A DNA stretch of 32,923 nt from Rubrivivax sp. (lineage in GTDB: Bacteria > Pseudomonadota > Gammaproteobacteria > Burkholderiales > Burkholderiaceae_C), in the NCBI GenBank assembly GCA_016790425.1, contig JAEUPF010000018.1, forward strand, positions 1 to 32,923. The letters run 5' to 3'. The notes beneath the pieces were generated by a model that saw only the letters and a program-made list of their open reading frames with translations, was not told where the DNA came from and searched no databases. The translations under genes and the position numbers were made by a program. Numbering within the stretch: the first letter of the stretch is position 1; every line of letters begins with the position of its first letter. Positions 29,994 to 32,923 of the stretch are shown piece by piece.

Positions 29994-30575
29994 ATGCGAC
30001 GCTGGCACGAGGGGTGGTGGCCGGGGGCTCTGCGCATCGATTCGCCCAACGAAGGCCCGCGGCCGCCATCCGAGCGCATCACGCTAGTGGTGCTGCATTC
30101 GATCAGCCTGCCGCCGGGCCGCTATGGCGGCGACGCGGTGCAGCGCCTGTTCACCAACCGGCTCGATCCAGCGGCGCACGAATCGTTCGCGGCGCTGGCG
30201 GTCCTGCGCGTCTCGGCGCACTTCTTCATTCGCCGCGACGGCCGCGTCGAGCAGTACGTGTCGTGCGACCGGCGCGCATGGCACGCCGGCGCCTCGCGCT
30301 GGCGCGGCCGCGACAACTGCAACGACTGGTCGATCGGCATCGAGCTCGAAGGGCTCGAAGGCCGGCGCTTCGCCGCCGCGCAGTACGCGGCACTGGCGCG
30401 GCTGTTGCGCGCGCTGGCGCTGCGCTATCCGCTGCAGGAAGTGGCCGGGCATGAGCATGTGGCGCCGCAGCGCAAGCGCGACCCGGGTCCGGGCTTCGAC
30501 TGGGCGCTTCTCGCGCGCCTGCTGCGAAGGCGCCGGCCGGTGCTGGTGCCGCAGGCGCTGCCGCACGCGGCATGA
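29994..30575 (+). CDS. ampD: 1,6-anhydro-N-acetylmuramyl-L-alanine amidase AmpD
   Basis: AmpD is a cytoplasmic zinc amidase that splits anhydro-muropeptides imported during wall recycling. In AmpC-bearing species it also controls beta-lactamase induction. The 193-residue product matches E. coli AmpD (183). Zinc ligands are H35 (VVLHSISLP), H153 and D163 in AGHEHVAPQRKRDPGPGFDW (152-170), with catalytic E117 in SIGIELEG and K161. It also has SAHFFIRRDGRVEQYV (about 75-90). The start ATG 29994 follows pilR by 54 nt on the same strand, so it may be co-transcribed with pilSR, an arrangement common in Burkholderiales. No ampR/ampC lies nearby, so a role in beta-lactam response is not indicated. 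Confidence 0.95.
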   Translation: MRRWHEGWWPGALRIDSPNEGPRPPSERITLVVLHSISLPPGRYGGDAVQRLFTNRLDPAAHESFAALAVLRVSAHFFIRRDGRVEQYVSCDRRAWHAGASRWRGRDNCNDWSIGIELEGLEGRRFAAAQYAALARLLRALALRYPLQEVAGHEHVAPQRKRDPGPGFDWALLARLLRRRRPVLVPQALPHAA

Positions 30576-30579
30576 CGCG

Positions 30580-30606
30580 GTGCGGCGCACCTGCTTGCCG
30601 CCGCAC
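30580..30606 (+). terminator. Hairpin after ampD, weak terminator candidate
   Basis: GTGCGGCG (30580-30587) pairs with CGCCGCAC (30599-30606) around an 11-nt loop, beginning 4 nt after the ampD stop. The 3' flank AGGAGCGACG has no T tract. It may slow or end the pilSR-ampD transcript before the nrdA promoter, but this is weak evidence. Confidence 0.35.
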
Positions 30607-30666
30607 AGGAGCGACGCGGCGTGCCGCCATAGGGGAAAGCACGCACGCCCGCGGGGCCGTCTCGTA

Positions 30667-30682
30667 ACGCTACCCCTAGTGC
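30667..30682 (+). promoter_or_regulatory. NrdR box 1 (degenerate)
   Basis: ACGCTACCCCTAGTGC matches about 10 of 16 positions of the NrdR consensus ACACWATATATWGTGT, keeping both outer arms and losing the AT centre. Its start is 32 bp from the start of box 2, three helical turns, with exactly 16 bp between the boxes, the spacing that NrdR box pairs usually show. NrdR is the ATP/dATP-sensing repressor of ribonucleotide reductase genes. Confidence 0.72.
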
Positions 30683-30683
30683 C

Positions 30684-30712
30684 TTGTTGGCTGCCCGCAC
30701 ACCATATATAGT
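30684..30712 (+). promoter_or_regulatory. Candidate nrdA promoter
   Basis: TTGTTG (30684-30689) and TATAGT (30707-30712) are separated by 17 nt. The -10 matches TATAAT at 5 of 6 and lies inside NrdR box 2, while box 1 ends just before the -35. Binding of NrdR to the pair would occlude the promoter. The predicted start is near 30719. Confidence 0.6.
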
Positions 30713-30714
30713 GT
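30699..30714 (+). promoter_or_regulatory. NrdR box 2
   Basis: ACACCATATATAGTGT matches the NrdR box consensus ACACWATATATWGTGT at 15 of 16 positions. It overlaps the -10 hexamer of the nrdA promoter. Together with box 1 it predicts repression of nrdA by NrdR when dATP is plentiful. Confidence 0.93.
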
Positions 30715-30718
30715 CCGC

Positions 30719-31061
30719 GGGGTGCCGCAAGTGATGTCGACAGTGCATGACGCCGGCGCCGCGAGGACGTGGGCCCGCGGTGTCCGGACCGGCCGAAAGA
30801 GTGTCCGTGCGAAGCGCACAGGACGCCCGGCCGCTCGGTGCCCCGAACCGGAGCAAGGCCGCGTGCCAGACGGCCGAGTTGCACGACAGCACGTGCCTTG
30901 AAGACAGGCTGGCCCGCCCACTTTGCCGGCGGGCCGGCAACAACGGCCGCCAACGCGTCGCGGCGACGCCCTGATCCGCCACACCGCTGCACCGCCACGC
31001 ACACCGGCCCCCGCCGATCCATTCGCCAGCGACACCCAACAAGCTCGAGAGAGGAACCTGC
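30719..31061 (+). other. Long structured leader of nrdA
   Basis: About 340 nt separate the predicted nrdA start of transcription from its ATG. The stretch has no coding signature: the only open frame (30747-30974) lacks a ribosome binding site and a protein-like composition. It can form strong hairpins, notably 30803-30824 (GTCC-GTGCG / CGCAC-A-GGAC, one bulged A) and 30911-30935 (8-bp perfect stem, 9-nt loop). The heptamer GTGTCCG occurs at 30711, 30780 and 30801. I looked for cobalamin riboswitch core sequences and did not find them. Purpose unknown. Confidence 0.5.
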
Positions 31062-32923
31062 ATGCAGCCTGCCGCCCCCGCCGCCTTTGCCGAAGGACTC
31101 GCCATGGCCTCGTCGTCCGGCCTTGCCGCAACGCCCGGCACCTCGCCTTCGTCGTCGGCCTACACGGGCTACCAGATCATCCGCCGCAACGGCGCGGTGG
31201 TCGGGTTCGAGCCGAACAAGATCGCGGTGGCGCTGATGAAGGCCTTCCTCGCCGTGCATGGCACGCAGGGCGCGGCGTCGGCCAGCGTACGCGAGACAGT
31301 GGAGATGCTCACCGAACTCGTGGTGCGCGGCCTGCTGCGCTCGCGCCCCGGCGGCGGCACCTTCCACATCGAGGACGTGCAGGACCAGGTCGAACTCGGC
31401 CTGATGCGCGGCGGCCACCACGAGGTGGCGCGCGCCTACGTGCTGTACCGCGAGCGGCGCGCGCAGGAGCGGGCGCGCCAGGCGGCGCCGTCCGTGACGC
31501 GCACGCCCGAGCTCTTCGTCACCGACGCCGGTAGCCGCCGGCCGCTGGACATGGCGGCGCTGCGCGCGCTGGTGGAATCGGCCTGTGCCGGGCTCAATGC
31601 GCCGGGCGGCGCCGAGGTCAGCGCCGAACCGATCCTCGCCGAGACGCGCCGCAACCTCTACGACGGCGTGCCGATCGACGAAGTCTTCAAGGCCGCCATC
31701 CTGGCCGCGCGCACGCTGATCGAGAAGGACCCGGCGTACACGCGCGCCACGGCGCGGCTGCTGCTGCACACCATCCGCAAGGAGATCCTCGGCCGCGAGG
31801 TCACGCAGGAGGAGATGGGCGAGGCCTATGCCGAGTACTTTCCCCGCTTCGTCAAGCAGGGCATCGGCGCCGAGCTGCTCGACGAGAAGCTGGGCCAGTT
31901 CGACCTGGCGAAGCTGGGCGCGGCGCTCAGGCCCGAGCGCGACCTGCAGTTCGACTACCTCGGCCTGCAGACGCTGTACGACCGCTACTTCCTGCACGTC
32001 GATGACGTTCGCATCGAGCTGCCGCAGGCGTTCTTCATGCGCGTGGCGATGGGGTTGAGCCTGAACGAGATCGACCGCGAGGCGCGCGCCATCGAGTTCT
32101 ACGAGGTGTTGTCCAGCTTCGATTTCATGAGCAGCACGCCGACCTTGTTCAACAGCGGCACGCTGCGCTCGCAACTGTCCAGCTGCTACCTGACCACGGT
32201 GGCCGATGACTTGGATGGCATCTACGAAGCCATCAAGGAGAACGCGCTGCTGTCCAAGTACGCGGGCGGCCTGGGCAACGACTGGACCCCGGTGCGCGCA
32301 TTGGGTTCGCACATCAAGGGTACGAACGGTGAGAGCCAGGGCGTTGTGCCCTTCCTGAAGGTGGTGAACGACACCGCGGTGGCCGTCAACCAAGGTGGCA
32401 AGCGCAAGGGGGCGGTGTGCGCCTACCTGGAAACTTGGCACCTCGACATCGAGGAGTTCCTTGAGCTGCGCAAGAACACGGGCGACGACCGTCGGCGTAC
32501 GCACGACATGAATACCGCGAACTGGATTCCGGATCTGTTCATGAAGCGTGTGGTTGAAGGCGGCGAGTGGAGCCTTTTCTCCCCCAGCAACACGCCGGAT
32601 CTGCACGACCTGTTCGGCGCCGATTTTGAGAAGGCCTATGTGGCCTACGAACAGAAGGCGGCGCGCGGCGAGATCAAGCCCTACAAGAAGATCGGTGCGC
32701 GCGAGCTCTGGCGCAAGATGCTCACGATGCTGTTTGAGACCGGGCACCCCTGGATCACCTTCAAGGACGCCTGCAACGTGCGCTCGCCCCAGCAGCATGT
32801 CGGCGTCGTGCACTCCAGCAATCTGTGCACCGAGATCACGCTGAACACGAACGACAGTGAGATCGCCGTCTGCAATCTGGGTTCGATCAACCTGTCCCAG
32901 CACCTGAAGGACGGCGCGGTCGA
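31062..32923 (+). CDS. nrdA: Class Ia ribonucleoside-diphosphate reductase alpha subunit (3' end cut by window)
   Basis: NrdA is the catalytic subunit that reduces NDPs to dNDPs with the NrdB radical-bearing subunit. About 620 codons are present and the frame stays open to the right edge. After an Ala/Ser-rich lead (1-33) an ATP-cone allosteric domain spans about 37-135 (YQIIRRNGAVVGFEPNKIAV), which senses ATP/dATP. The catalytic domain has STPTLFNSGT, redox cysteine C375 (LSSCYL), thiyl-radical cysteine C589 (SNLCTEI) and its partner C604 (IAVCNLGS), matching E. coli C225, C439 and C462. The ATG at 31062 follows GAGAGGAACC. It is controlled by the NrdR box pair upstream. Codon choice is slightly less GC-biased from about 32070 onward. 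Confidence 0.96.
   Translation, partial: MQPAAPAAFAEGLAMASSSGLAATPGTSPSSSAYTGYQIIRRNGAVVGFEPNKIAVALMKAFLAVHGTQGAASASVRETVEMLTELVVRGLLRSRPGGGTFHIEDVQDQVELGLMRGGHHEVARAYVLYRERRAQERARQAAPSVTRTPELFVTDAGSRRPLDMAALRALVESACAGLNAPGGAEVSAEPILAETRRNLYDGVPIDEVFKAAILAARTLIEKDPAYTRATARLLLHTIRKEILGREVTQEEMGEAYAEYFPRFVKQGIGAELLDEKLGQFDLAKLGAALRPERDLQFDYLGLQTLYDRYFLHVDDVRIELPQAFFMRVAMGLSLNEIDREARAIEFYEVLSSFDFMSSTPTLFNSGTLRSQLSSCYLTTVADDLDGIYEAIKENALLSKYAGGLGNDWTPVRALGSHIKGTNGESQGVVPFLKVVNDTAVAVNQGGKRKGAVCAYLETWHLDIEEFLELRKNTGDDRRRTHDMNTANWIPDLFMKRVVEGGEWSLFSPSNTPDLHDLFGADFEKAYVAYEQKAARGEIKPYKKIGARELWRKMLTMLFETGHPWITFKDACNVRSPQQHVGVVHSSNLCTEITLNTNDSEIAVCNLGSINLSQHLKDGAV

Noticed and set aside
30747-30974. 75-codon open frame in the nrdA leader
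   Set aside because: No Shine-Dalgarno, no hydrophobic core or motif, and composition like random GC-rich sequence. A leader peptide is not excluded but not supported.
30719-31061. Cobalamin riboswitch upstream of nrdA
   Set aside because: I looked for the B12-box and core sequences. Only scattered partial matches occur (GCCGCAAGTG, GTGCCAGACGGCC), and not in the required order.
30084-32903. 939-codon open frame on the minus strand opposite ampD, the nrdA leader and nrdA
   Set aside because: It runs through three unrelated regions including the NrdR operator, and its translation is low-complexity.

Overview
The window is a 33 kb stretch of very GC-rich chromosome, packed with core housekeeping genes and carrying almost no accessory DNA. 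Gene content and order point to a betaproteobacterium of the order Burkholderiales, probably near the Rubrivivax/Leptothrix/Methylibium group. The evidence is pilBCD-coaE-zapD-yacG on one strand, a PP0621-family gene before pilSR-ampD-nrdA, a hemA-prfA-prmC-grxD string, and near-exclusive G/C at third codon positions. The organism assignment is inferred from synteny and family recognition; no database was searched.

Layout. (1) 1-830, minus strand: groES and the start of groEL, with a sigma-70-like promoter and a CIRCE operator for HrcA. (2) 954-6730, minus strand: pilB-pilC-pilD (type IV pilus motor, platform and prepilin peptidase) running into coaE, zapD and yacG. tRNA-Pro(CGG) lies just upstream. 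(3) 7076-11121: ispB diverges from rplU-rpmA; obgE and proB follow, with a terminator after rpmA. (4) 11141-14667: rppH diverges from proS and a small lytic transglycosylase, which converge on grxD. (5) 14780-18973, minus strand: hemA-prfA-prmC, then a putative outer-membrane beta-barrel gene, then grxD. (6) 19021-21307: a small membrane protein gene, miaB, a small exported protein gene and elongator tRNA-Met(CAU) with its own promoter and terminator. (7) 21404-25789: both SRP GTPases, ftsY and ffh, around a DUF2726 gene, then ypjD divergent from ffh. (8) 25845-30575: a PP0621-family gene, the pilus two-component pair pilS-pilR, and ampD. (9) 30576-32923: a regulatory region with a pair of NrdR boxes, a leader of about 340 nt, and the 5' two thirds of nrdA.

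Functional themes are type IV pili (pilBCD at one end, pilSR at the other), translation and ribosome assembly (rplU, rpmA, obgE, proS, prfA, prmC, miaB, two tRNAs), protein targeting and folding (ffh, ftsY, groES/EL), cofactor synthesis (coaE, hemA, ispB), cell-wall turnover (lytic transglycosylase, ampD) and dNTP supply (nrdA).

I found no mobile element, CRISPR array, toxin-antitoxin pair, phage gene or recognisable defence system, and no convincing new multi-gene system. The observations most worth a second look are small: a Lys-to-Thr change at the conserved receiver lysine of PilR, a Gly-Glu-Arg repeat tail on PilR, a repeat-generated insertion in the FtsY G domain, the long structured nrdA leader, a possibly leaderless hemA message, and the beta-barrel gene sitting between prmC and grxD.
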